Shown: positions 1 through 9,190 of the stretch, in pieces
How the letters are laid out: each line of letters opens with the position of its first letter
Numbering within the stretch: the first letter of the stretch is position 1
DNA from: Camarhynchus parvulus
Taxonomy: Eukaryota; Chordata; Aves; Passeriformes; Thraupidae
Length of the DNA: 64,000 nucleotides
Direction of reading: 5' to 3'
Assembly (NCBI RefSeq): GCF_901933205.1
Contig: NC_044572.1
Coordinates: 33,821,501 to 33,885,500 of the forward strand
Notes under the pieces: generated by a model
Seen by the model: only the letters and a program-made list of their open reading frames with translations
What the model was told of the DNA's origin: nothing
The model's database searches: none
Made by a program: the position numbers and the translations under genes

Positions 1-623
1 CCCCAAAGCATCCCCGCCCGAACAGCGAAAGCAGAGGCACACGGACACACATACAAAACAGATAAATGCACGGATTGAATTTCAGCACCCCAGCTCATCG
101 CATCCCGGGGGGGTGGGGGGGAGTGCTCTCTCTGCATGTATGTGTCTATATCTATATGTCCATATAGCATAAAATAGCAACTGCAACAAAATGGCCGCCT
201 TTGGATGCAGTAAACCCATTGTGTTGCACTGCTGAGCGCCCGGTGCTGCGTGCCCCTCGGCCACCTCCGCCAAATCGCTGCCTCCAGCTCCCCAACCTCC
301 CCACACCAGAGCAAACTTTATATTAGCCATACCGCAATTTATAATTAATGCATCAGCTGCTTAGCTGAGCGGGAGCAATCTATCACTCTTCATTACTGTC
401 AAATATCCTAACTCTAGGACGGCGAGACAAGAGAGGTCAGCTCCAACTCAAATAAATCATCCCGCATTAGGCAAGTTTGGGGAAAGTTTGGGTTTCCACC
501 GAGCCCCGCCAGCTCCGTCCTTCCCGCCCGCCCGCCCTCCGCCTCGTCCCCCCGCGAAGCCGGGGGGATGCAGGGAGCCAAAATAGCGGCCCGGCGGAGC
601 TGGCGGCTCGTCTTTGGACTGAC
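1..623 (-). other. HOXA2: HOXA2 intron 1 (partial; exon 2 lies left of the window)
   Basis: The intron begins at the GTCAGT donor just left of exon 1 and runs out of the window without reaching exon 2. No homeodomain frame is present in these bases. Positions 500-600 are GC-rich. Positions 340-410 are AT-rich and carry, on the minus strand, TGACAG (396-401, MEIS/PREP type) followed by TGATAGATTG (376-385, Hox/PBX type). Mammalian and chick HOXA2 introns are known to hold a rhombomere 4 enhancer built from Hox/PBX and PREP/MEIS sites. Assigning this pair to that enhancer is inference. Confidence 0.8.
376..401 (-). promoter_or_regulatory. Candidate Hox/PBX plus MEIS/PREP element in HOXA2 intron
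   Basis: On the minus strand a TGACAG MEIS/PREP motif lies 10 bases before TGATAGATTG, which fits the TGATNNATNN bipartite Hox/PBX consensus. The block is AT-rich in a GC-rich intron. The combination matches the kind of input known for HOXA2 auto- and cross-regulation in rhombomere 4. Binding itself is not shown by sequence. Confidence 0.5.
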
Positions 624-1005
624 CTTTGTGGCTGAGGCAGGCAGGTCCAGCAGCTGAGGCGGAGGCCGAAGCGGGCGGCAGCGCGGATCGCTTGGACGCC
701 TTTTTCTCTTTCATCCAGGGGTACTCCGGGGGCGGCGGGGCGCCGGCGGGGCCCGGGCTGCAGCTGCGGCCGCGGGGGCTCGCCTTGGGGCGACCGCCGC
801 CGCTGTGGCGAGGGTGGCTGCCGGGGTTCAGGCTGGGGATGGTCTGCTCGAAAGGAGGAGGAATCAGTGTCGAGTGTGAAAGCGTCGAGTTCTTGATTGA
901 TGAACTTTGAAATGTATCACCGACAGGGGGAAAAGATGTCAGGCACTCAGCAAGCGATGGCTGGCTATTGATAAAACCGATCTCTCGCTCAAATGCGAAA
1001 TTCAT
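624..1005 (-). CDS. HOXA2: HOXA2 exon 1 (5' coding exon, partial gene)
   Basis: HOXA2 is a homeodomain transcription factor that patterns hindbrain rhombomeres and second-arch neural crest. This exon encodes residues 1-127 plus one base of codon 128. It starts [20 protein letters not shown], close to the vertebrate HOXA2 N-terminus (usually MNYEFEREIGF). The PBX-contact motif EYPWM lies at residues 94-98. The exon ends in ACLSHK, then the donor AAAG|GTCAGT. The homeodomain exon is outside the window. The start at 1005 is the first ATG in frame; the frame upstream opens only through a TTG. The leading MNFA instead of MNYE is a small departure from the family. Recognition is firm; gene-level completeness cannot be judged. 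Confidence 0.96.
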
Positions 1006-1345
1006 GGCCTTCAACTGGCAGCCCCCGCGGAGAAAAAGTTCCCTCGGATTCAGGGGCCTCGGGGGGAGGGGAAGGCCCAGGAAAAAGGAGAGAGAGGAGA
1101 AAAAAATATAGCATAGAAGATCGCTGGTGGGGTGTTTTTTTTCTAATTCACTGATTACAGCCGTATGGGGACCGTGCTACTATTAAACTATTGAATTCAT
1201 GGAGACAAGGTTGAAATTGGACCGAATTGGCTGTCACATGATTGCCTCTGCCCAATGACAATTTGGGCTTTAATCAAAAGAAGCCACTGTCTGTTTGATT
1301 GATCCAAAAAAGTCGGGAAGGAACGCCTCATTGGGGGCCAGAAAG
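1006..1345 (-). promoter_or_regulatory. HOXA2: HOXA2 5' flank and probable promoter
   Basis: This is a CpG-poor flank with dense factor motifs and no coding frame. On the plus strand it has CTGTCA (1231-1236, MEIS/PREP) running into CACATG, CCAAT (1252-1256), two reversed CCAAT boxes (ATTGG, 1215-1219 and 1226-1230), and TGATTGATCC (1296-1305), a strong Hox/PBX match. The CTGTCAC and CCAAT elements have the same 21-nt offset as in the HOXA3 flank. The transcription start is not visible. Vertebrate HOXA2 upstream DNA is known to carry rhombomere 3/5 and neural-crest enhancers, but I could not assign these. Confidence 0.6.
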
Positions 1346-1475
1346 GCTTTATTTACACTTTTTTTAAAGGGGGAAATGATATCTCGAGTATCTATCCCCT
1401 TGGCGTCCTAATCTGAAATGATCGGGGGTGGGGAGGAGGGTGCGTGTGCGTGGATATGTTTGTGAGAGAGGCTGC

Positions 1476-1477
<2 letters not shown>

Positions 1478-1530
<53 letters not shown>
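1478..1530. repeat. (GT)n dinucleotide repeat
   Basis: About 26 uninterrupted GT units on the plus strand, upstream of HOXA2. It is likely length-variable. Open frames across it are repeat translations and not genes. Confidence 0.97.
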
Positions 1531-1531
<1 letters not shown>

Positions 1532-2743
1532 CTGCTTGTCCTGCAGCCTGCTGCCTTCCTCGCATCCACCCGCACACTCTTCTCTCATTGTTTGGGACTG
1601 TCAGGAAAACGCTTTGCACCTCACAAATCATTTAAGCACCTCAATCTGACGCCTTGAGTCATTAACAAAGTAATCCATTAATCTTCAAAGTTTTGACACC
1701 GTCAGGCCCCCGCATAAGAAGTTGCACCCAGGCAGGAGTCTGAAGCAGAGGGTCTTGAATTTTTCCTAGGAATAGCACTTCCTCCAAAACTAGTTTCTCC
1801 TTCCCGACGCAGCCTCAGTGGGCTCCTTTGTATTTTCTGTTTGTTTATTTGGCTTTGTGTTCTTGTTTGATTTTTCTTTCTTTTTTTTCCTTTTTTCCTC
1901 TTTTTTTTTTTTTTTTTTTTGGCGGCTATCGGGTATACAGTATGGAGAGCAATCGGTCGCCGGTGCTGAGCCATTGTTTATCAGGATCTTCCTCAGCAAC
2001 CTTGCTTCGAGGGGAAGAGTCACATAGGCAGCAGCCCTGGCGCTTCATGACTTCCCTCTCCAGTTGGCTTCCCGGGATTGGACCGTAACACATAACCCTA
2101 GGAGAACCTCTCTGGGCGAGCCAAATCGCGAGGCTGCAAGCGCGTCTGGCTGTTGCCTCTTTAAAAAAAAGTATATATCCCGTGCCTTAGCTTGCAAACG
2201 ATACTCCCGTCTGCTGGCATAATTTGCTTAATAACCGTAGTAGGCTGGGTCTGGTGAGTATTTTCGATTACCAGGAAATATATGGGCTGGTAGCGGGTTT
2301 GTTTTCAAGGGGCCAGACAGAGCGAAAATGCTGCGGGGTTCTGACTTGAGAGACGGCACTCGCCTCCGATGCTTGGCTCCTGCCGCCGCCGCCTCCAGTC
2401 ACCCCTGCCAGGTCGAGGCAAGTCCCGAATTTGGATGCTTTTGGCATAATTTTCCAGCCATACTGAGGCGACAGGGAGAATGATGACAATGATGGCCACA
2501 ATCACCAACCCGATGAATCCTATGGTCACAGCCGCCCTAGACAGCCCGGACGGGGCTTGCTTGCCCGCGGAACCCGGGGTGCACGGCGGGGTGGGGTGCG
2601 CCGGGGGCCGGGGCAAGGCGCTTCCGAGCCGCTCTCCGCGTCCTCCAGGAGCCAGGAACCATCGCCAACGCGATGAGGTGCCGTCTCGCTTTATTTTCGG
2701 AGTTGCCAAACAGGGGTCGGCAACCGTCTTCGTAATTATATTA

Positions 2744-2771
2744 CAAAAAAAAAAAAAAAAAAAAAAAAAAA
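2744..2771. repeat. Poly(A) tract
   Basis: A run of about 27 A on the plus strand. No target-site duplication or retroposon body was seen beside it. Confidence 0.9.
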
Positions 2772-4439
2772 TACGGGGGGGTGGAGGGAGGGGAAACAGA
2801 AAACAAGACCCAAAGCACTCAGTGGATCAGTCTGCGTCCAGTCTGCACGAAGTGCATTTTAAAAATCGGTTTTAAGTTAATGCACCCACAAGATATAGCA
2901 TATCTGCGAAGGCATTGGAGAGAGGGGGAGGGGAGGGGCCGAGAGGCTTTAAATGGGCTTTTTGGTGGTTGCTTGTTTAAATAAAATATAGAACGAGACT
3001 TGTCATTTAATCCCTCAAAAGGGATGCCTTACAAATATCGATGCTGTTGGAAAATGCAAGGGGTTTAATTTTCTTGCTTTTAGTCCAAACAAAGCTCTGG
3101 TGGTGTCTGCCCGCGATCAATCTTGGCCGCCAAAAGGTTTGACAGCTACTGGCCCTTAAGAACACATTTAAAGCTTCTTGCTCTTTCCAAGATCAAATGT
3201 GGCCGTGAAAAGAGGCAGAGCAAGAAACGCAAGTAAACAAGGAAAAAAGCTGCTTTTAAAATATGCTGGCAGAGGACTGGGCTGCTTGTGGGAAAAGTCC
3301 GGTTTTATTTTGCTTCTTGATGGCTACGTTTTCTTTTCTTTTCTCTGATTTCTTTTTAATTTTTTTCCCCTCTGGAAAATATTGGGATTAAGAGCAGGAT
3401 GACAAATAATAAAGAGAGAGGTTTGGACTTTAACCAGGCTTTGTGAGTAAAACCTGTGTGGGTGTCTCTATTCTGCACATTTGTTTCTTGTGGTCAGCCT
3501 AATACAAAAACCACCTGGAACAAAACCTTTGCAGAGAGGACGCGAAATTCTTGGGACAATCAATTACTTCTGCCTCCAGGGGCATCTTTTAATCGGACGA
3601 ATCTTAAATGCAAAATTACAAATTCTTATTTGCAACCTACAGGCTCTGAAGAGAGGATTGAATACGGTTTATGAAAAGAAGGGGGAAAAATCGCCTGTAT
3701 TTTTCTTTCTTCGGGGTGGGAGGGGAGTGAAACGCCAACTTCCTTCTATTTGAACGTTTTCCTAAGTGCAATTCGTGGTGCTAAAGGAACCACGCAGTAA
3801 GTATCGTGACTGTACCGTTACCTTTTGTTGTATCTAACCTAACTGATCCGAGAGCTGGGGCGGGGGGAGACCGGAATTCTATACTGGCGCTCCTTTGAAA
3901 CGAGCTTTGTCCCGCAATGTTGCAAAAATGCTTCCTTCGCCTACAAAAATAATAATCAGTCGCTGGTCTGTATTGTGTAATAATCAGATTTCAGTGAAAA
4001 ATATTAGCCTACATAGCCTTTCCTTCCACGGTTACATGTCTATATATACAATAAACAGCACGGTATAAATCTATTTGCTATCCTTTTCTTTGACTGGGCA
4101 TGCTTTATCTATTTATGCAGAAAAGCTCCATATAGATTCACGGATGCATGACAATGTTTCAGCATCAGGCAAGGATGGTTCTGGGAACAAGGTAAAGCCC
4201 AAAGATTAATAATATTTCAGCATGAGACCAAAATGGCGACATTTTTTTTCTGCGCTCTAGAAGATACAGATGGTGAACAGCGTGCGTTATTATCTACACA
4301 GCACAGGAATATGTCTTTATAAACGTGCAGGGGTATATTTTAGCTAGTCTATTAAGGTCCGTTTTGATTTATCTTTCAAGTTTCAATCTAAAAATTACGG
4401 ACATTTTGCCTGAAAGGAAGAAAAATCGGATTTAAGCAC

Positions 4440-5150
4440 AAGCTTGCGGGTTTCTCCATTCCACCTCGATCCGATTCGGACCGGGACCCCTACGGGTGCC
4501 GGTTTGGGGCCGGGACCGTCGCTCTTCTACGGTACCGTGTCCCCCCGCCTCGCCCCCCGACACAAACACACACCCGCACACTCATCCACACCCCCCCGCG
4601 GGAAGAAACGGAAGACAACGCTCCCCTCCCCCACACCTTCAGGCTGCCATGAGAGGAAAGGCGGCTCAACAAAAATGAAATCAGCCCCAATAAAATATTT
4701 TTTAAAAATAATAATTCGGGGGAAAAATAGGGAAAGGAAAAGGTAAAATCCGCTTCTTAAAGGAAAAGGGGAAAACGGCGGGGTTAGCGAGCGGAAGGAG
4801 CAGCAGTGCGCGCACCCACCCCCAGCGCACTCGCGGTGCGGCCGGACCCGCTCCCCACGCTGCTCCCCCGGGCTGGCGGGGCTCCGCAGCCTTCACCGCC
4901 CGGCTCAGCCCCGCGACAGGGAGGCCCCTCCGCGCCCGCACCCACGCGGGGCTTTATGGCTTTATCCTGAGCGCCGCTGCCCGCGCTTCCCACGCACGCT
5001 CGTACACCCACATCCACACCCCCGGCTGTGCTCCCGGCGCTGCTCCGCGGCCGATCCCCCTCCGGACCCCGCGGGGAGGGGGCGATCCGCGCCCGCCGGG
5101 CACCGCGCGCAGCGGGTGCGGGAGGAGGCGGCGGTCGCGGGCCCTGAAAC
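4440..5150. promoter_or_regulatory. CpG-rich block downstream of HOXA3
   Basis: GC- and CpG-dense DNA that ends about 200 bases left of the proposed HOXA3 polyadenylation site. No open frame in it resembles a protein; long frames on both strands are low-complexity GC translations. It may be a Polycomb/CpG element or a promoter of an unannotated RNA. Only base composition supports this. Confidence 0.45.
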
Positions 5151-5365
5151 CCTGCTGGAAGAAAGGAAGGGGAAAAAGAAAAAAGGGAAAAAAAGAGAGA
5201 AGGGAAAAGAAAAATCTCTCTCCCTGCCTATGAAATGCTGAAAAGGCATCGCCGGGCCCTTCGGGTGAGCAGACCCTCGTGTAAGTTTACAGACGAGTTT
5301 CCTAGCTCCCCACGTCATGAAGGGCTTTCCATTCCCCTGCGCTGCGAAGAACATGTCCTTAACTC

Positions 5366-5392
5366 TTTATTATTCAGAATAAAAACTTTATT
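5366..5392 (-). terminator. HOXA3: Candidate HOXA3 polyadenylation signals
   Basis: Two AATAAA hexamers on the minus strand (5387-5392 and 5366-5371) about 0.9 kb after the stop, followed downstream by GC-rich intergenic DNA. Another hexamer at 5528-5533 could be used instead. Confidence 0.45.
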
Positions 5393-5953
5393 TTTTTTTT
5401 CCAGAATGTGAGCAGCAAGGAATGTATAACTTTCAAAACAAATCTAGCCTTTTCAGCTTCACACACTTTTTGCCTAGCTGGATGTTACAAGCATAAAGTA
5501 TTCAAACCGCGATCTTTTTTCCCAGATTTTATTGCATCGTCATCATCATTATTATCACTATTTTTAATAAAAGGAGTTAATAGTTTCCTTTCAAATGATA
5601 TTTCTAACACGTGCCGATATGCCATCTAATATATGGCCTCCTGAATATTCAGGGTACAGATTTTTTTATATATATATAAATATGAACAAATGGGGATAAA
5701 TAAAATTTTAAACACTTAGATTATTCAATGTTTGCAAAAAAAAAATATAAATAAATCTGAATGTTCACCAGCATACACACATTGAAAGACTTACACGTAT
5801 CAATAATTGTCCAGGAAGTCCCTGTCCAAGCGCTTTTGATGTCTTTCTTGCTATTTAAAAGAAGTGCAATAAAAAAAATTGCTTCCCCGTGGGATCAATC
5901 ATGTACGAACAAATTCACATTTAAGAATTCCTTTTATAGAAAATTTGTTCATA

Positions 5954-5961
5954 TACCCTGT
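5954..5961 (-). promoter_or_regulatory. HOXA3: miR-10 seed match (8-mer) in HOXA3 3' UTR
   Basis: The HOXA3 messenger strand reads ACAGGGTA here, complementary to nucleotides 1-8 of miR-10 (UACCCUGU). HOXA3 is an established type of miR-10 target in vertebrates. The miR-10 genes sit in the HOXB and HOXD clusters, so this would be control in trans between clusters. Confidence 0.65.
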
Positions 5962-6264
5962 TTTGATAAAAGTGTAGAAGGTAAAGTATAAAGCCTCTGC
6001 ATACTCCCAAAGTGAGACACAAGGCTACAGTTCAAGAAGATAAATATCCACTAGTGAAACTATAGAGCAATTCAAGCAACAAATATTGCTACGTCACATA
6101 AACTAGAAAACGCTTTTACGAAAGGAAACAAAACAAACCAAAATGAACAAAAGAAACGAGAAGGGAAGGGGAGGGCACATGTTGGGGGGAGGAGAGAGAA
6201 GGGAAGGGATGAGTACTTTCCAAAACTTGGGGGGCTTGCTGTTCCTCTTAGTGACTCCTGTCTC

Positions 6265-7413
6265 TTACAGATGAGTGAGTTTGGGCGCTTCCTGAATTCT
6301 TCCCTGAGAAGGATGGTGAGCAGTAAGGTCTGTGTATGTTGGATGCGGATCACAAGGTCCATGGTGGTGATTGTTGGCCATTGGCCCGGGCCCACTGTAG
6401 TCCATGTTGGCAGAGGGAGGATGAGGGAGATGAGTTAGACCAAAGATGGAAGGCCCAGAATTGGTCATGGTCTCCACGTAGTTGCCCCCTACATAGACGG
6501 GGCTTCCCTGTATATGTGGATTCCCATAACCGTTGCCTTGAAGAGGATGAGTATCGTATTCAGGTGTCACAGCTGCTGTCCCCGTGTATCTCTTTTGAGG
6601 AGGTGGGCAATTATTAAGAGGAGCAGTATACGATGCAGGGATGCCATAGGTGTTTTGATGAGGCTTGTTAAATGGTGGAGGCGACTGGGGTTCGTAGGGG
6701 ACACTGTTTACTAAAGAATGCATAGAGTTTAGATATCCCCCAGCAGCTGGAGGGACGGGGCTTCTGCTTGGGGACTGTCCTCCTGAAGAGGTCATCATAC
6801 CCTTTCCCTTTTGATCCTTTTTGTATTTCATTCTGCGGTTTTGAAACCAGATTTTGATCTGTCTTTCTGTGAGATTGAGCAAATTAGCCATTTCTACCCT
6901 TCGTGGCCTGCAAAGGTACCTATTGAAGTGGAACTCCTTTTCCAGTTCTACCAGCTGGGCACTTGTGTAAGCTGTACGGGCTCGCTTAGAGGAGGCTTGC
7001 CCTGGAGGGCTTTTATCACCAGCACAACTCTCACCTATGTAAATCACACAAAGAACACAATCAGCATGGCAAACCTACACACGGCAACATGAGAAAATGG
7101 CCAACAGCACCAGCACCTGGAGACTTCAGCTCCCAAAGGCAAGATGGATGCCCATGCGTGCAATGAGTACTCCCCCAAGGCATGAGCTCAGTTGTGCCAA
7201 GCTCCAAGCCTCGAAAGAGTTCCTTGACCTCATTAGTGTCACTGTATGACTACACTCGCTTCCCCTAAGAATGACAGCATCCAACCTATCTCCAGCTTGG
7301 TAAAGAGGAGCAAGGAAGGTTCAGGGAAACACAGCGAGGTTTACAAGTGCTGAAACTGAACCTGTGGCTCTGCTGACTTAGTGGGATCAGAGTCTTCAAG
7401 AAATAGCTGTTCT

Positions 7414-7463
<50 letters not shown>

Positions 7464-8986
7464 TTTATATATATACATCAGCTACAAATGCCTGAAAGCT
7501 AGATATCTACAATACAAAAATTTTAACATATAAATATAGAATTATCGGTCTAGTGGATTTTTTTATCATGTCTGGTATATCACATGTACATATGGTAGTG
7601 ATTGGGAAGCATAATATGTATAAAGAAGAACATACAGGAGCTAGGCTTGCGTATAGGCATGGAGATATATCTAAATCTCACTGCTTTTTAATTAAATAAA
7701 TACATGATATGGAAGGTTGAAAACAGCAGTCTTACCACAGCTTTAAAAAGCAGGCCAGCAAAACATTTGCTAAAGTTTTAAGCTCTATTTCCAAGGCACA
7801 TTTAAGCAGAAAAGAGGAAGAAATCAGAATAACCTGACTTCTGGTCTTTGGAGGTAGCACTGGTGTTATCAGTTTGGGTTTCCTTGAGTAATAAAAGCAT
7901 TGATATACACTTCCATCCCTCAAATAATGTTTTATGGGCTGAAGTTTATAGCACTCCTGAATGATTTTTGTTTACCAGGCTTGTAACTTTGCCAATCAGC
8001 TTATTAAAATAGGAAGAGGTTCTGACTGCATGCAGGGCATTGATCCTGCCTGCACATGATTATGAGCTATTTTATTCCCGTTACACTTCAGCAGAGATAG
8101 GTCACTGTCTTATTAATCTAACAGCACCATGCCAACAAAGTACTTGGGACAAGCCTCTGGCTTAAGGCCTGGGCTGCTCCACACTGACATGATTTACTGA
8201 AGGGGGGATTACCTAAGAAATGTGATAGATGCTGGAGGGCACAAGTGGTTCTGCCACTAGGAAGCAAAGTCAATTCAGATCCCTTCTGCAAGGCTGGGAA
8301 AGTTTTGTATGGGGTGTTTATTCACCGAGCTCCCCTCAGTGAATAAGCTGAGTGATGGCAAGCCCTTTCCAAAAGTTTCATGGGGTCAACTCAGAGGGTA
8401 AAAAAGCCCCCACCCTCCCCTCCCTGAAGTGAAGGTGGGTAAGATAGCCCTCCTCCCCACCGGATGCACAGTCAGCCCAAGAGTACCCAGGGAGAGGGGG
8501 AGCACGTTTCATACCTGAACTGGAACTGCTGTTTTTCTGCTTTGTGTTTTGCCGAGACTCTTTCATCCATGGGAATATCTGTTTGGACACGGTGGGTGAG
8601 TTAAGAGCTGGGCTCTTGGTGGGGTTGGCTGGGGCAGGGTTGCTGCTGGCATTTTGAGATGGTGAGGTGGAGGTCGGAGGTGGAGGCTGTGACTGCTGGG
8701 CTGGAGGCGGCTGCGGTGGAGCCTGTGGGTCAGCGAGGCTGGGGGGCTGGAGAGTCTGGCTGGGGAGGGTCCTCATGCAACTCTCACTGATGTCATTGGC
8801 CTTGTGGTGGGACACAGAGCTGCCGGGGGACTGGAGGGAGCACGCGGGGCGGTGGTACTCAGTTTCCACAAGTGATGAAGATGGAGGATATTGCTGCTGA
8901 CTCGCATTATAAGTGAAACCATTTGCTCCTTGGTAGGGGTAGGCACCATAGATTGCAGAGCTGTCGTAGTAGGTCGCTTTTTGCAT
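6265..8986 (-). CDS. HOXA3: HOXA3, homeodomain transcription factor
   Basis: Coding join 8515-8986 and 6265-7034 encodes 413 residues. HOXA3 controls pharyngeal-arch, thymus, parathyroid and posterior hindbrain patterning as a nuclear DNA-binding protein. The N-terminus [19 protein letters not shown] is diagnostic. A proline/glutamine-rich region follows, then the PBX-contact motif IFPWM (137-141) and a serine run to the splice site. The homeodomain spans about 173-232 and ends recognition helix [13 protein letters not shown]. The conserved C-terminal tail ends [11 protein letters not shown]. The intron (7035-8514) has donor TCAG|GTATGA and acceptor ACATAG|GTGAGA in phase 1. The start at 8986 is the first ATG; the frame before it opens only with TTG. 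The (TA)n repeat sits in the intron. Nothing in the frame is broken. Confidence 0.98.
7035..8514 (-). other. HOXA3: HOXA3 coding intron
   Basis: A 1,480-base intron between hexapeptide exon and homeodomain exon. It holds a (TA)n repeat at 7413-7470 and AT-rich sequence, and no other gene was seen. Confidence 0.93.
7413..7470. repeat. (TA)n repeat in HOXA3 intron
   Basis: Alternating TA, nearly uninterrupted for about 45 bases, then a broken TATATGTATATT tail. It is likely polymorphic. Confidence 0.93.
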
Positions 8987-9190
8987 TTCGTTGTTTCCCA
9001 ATATTTATTTCGCAAACTGACAGGGTCTTGACACCCTTGGAGAATAACATTGGCACCCCTCTGTCACGTGGCGCTCTTCCTCCAATGGCCTCTCCGGGCA
9101 GACCTGGGGTGTGGGGAGAGCAGAGCAGGGTGAAGAAATGGTACAAATCCATCTTACTTTCAATAGCTAAGTGACATGAAAGCCATAAAA
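8987..9190 (-). promoter_or_regulatory. HOXA3: HOXA3 leader and proximal promoter module
   Basis: Upstream of the ATG the plus strand carries CTGTCA (9061-9066) overlapping the E-box CACGTG (9065-9070), then CCAAT (9082-9086). The 13-mer CTGTCACGTGGCG recurs in the HOXA9 flank. The CTGTCAC-to-CCAAT spacing equals that in HOXA2. These are sites of the type bound by MEIS/PREP, USF and NF-Y. A possible splice acceptor, CCTGTCAG, lies about 30 bases before the ATG, so an upstream non-coding exon is possible. Confidence 0.55.

Larger units (their letters stand above)
1346..5365. other. HOXA2-HOXA3 intergenic region
   Basis: No supported gene lies here. It holds the (GT)n repeat, a T tract near 1901-1920, an A tract of about 27 at 2745-2771, a GC-rich block at about 2330-2690 and a larger one at about 4440-5150 just beyond the HOXA3 3' end. 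AT-rich DNA at 3000-4400 has many homeobox-type TAAT cores. The GC-rich block at 2.3-2.7 kb has a minus-strand open frame with a membrane-like stretch but no ATG. The spacer matches the size and position of known HOXA2 upstream control DNA in other vertebrates, but no enhancer was matched base for base. Confidence 0.7.
5366..6264 (-). other. HOXA3: HOXA3 3' UTR (proposed)
   Basis: AT-rich DNA follows the HOXA3 stop codon. Minus-strand AATAAA hexamers lie at 5528-5533, 5387-5392 and 5366-5371, giving a 3' UTR of about 0.75-0.9 kb. An 8-nt match to the miR-10 seed lies at 5954-5961. The end is inferred from hexamers only; transcripts would settle it. Confidence 0.6.

Noticed and set aside
425..441. 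AGGTCA-GCTCC-AACTCA in the HOXA2 intron, resembling DR5
   Set aside because: The second half-site departs from AGTTCA/AGGTCA at two key bases, so it is weak as a retinoid element.
1..600. HOXA2 homeodomain exon inside the window
   Set aside because: None of the frames in 1-600 contains homeodomain residues such as WFQNRRMK, so exon 2 must lie to the left.
1364..1649. Open frames across the (GT)n repeat
   Set aside because: They are repeat translations (cysteine-valine or threonine-histidine runs) on both strands.
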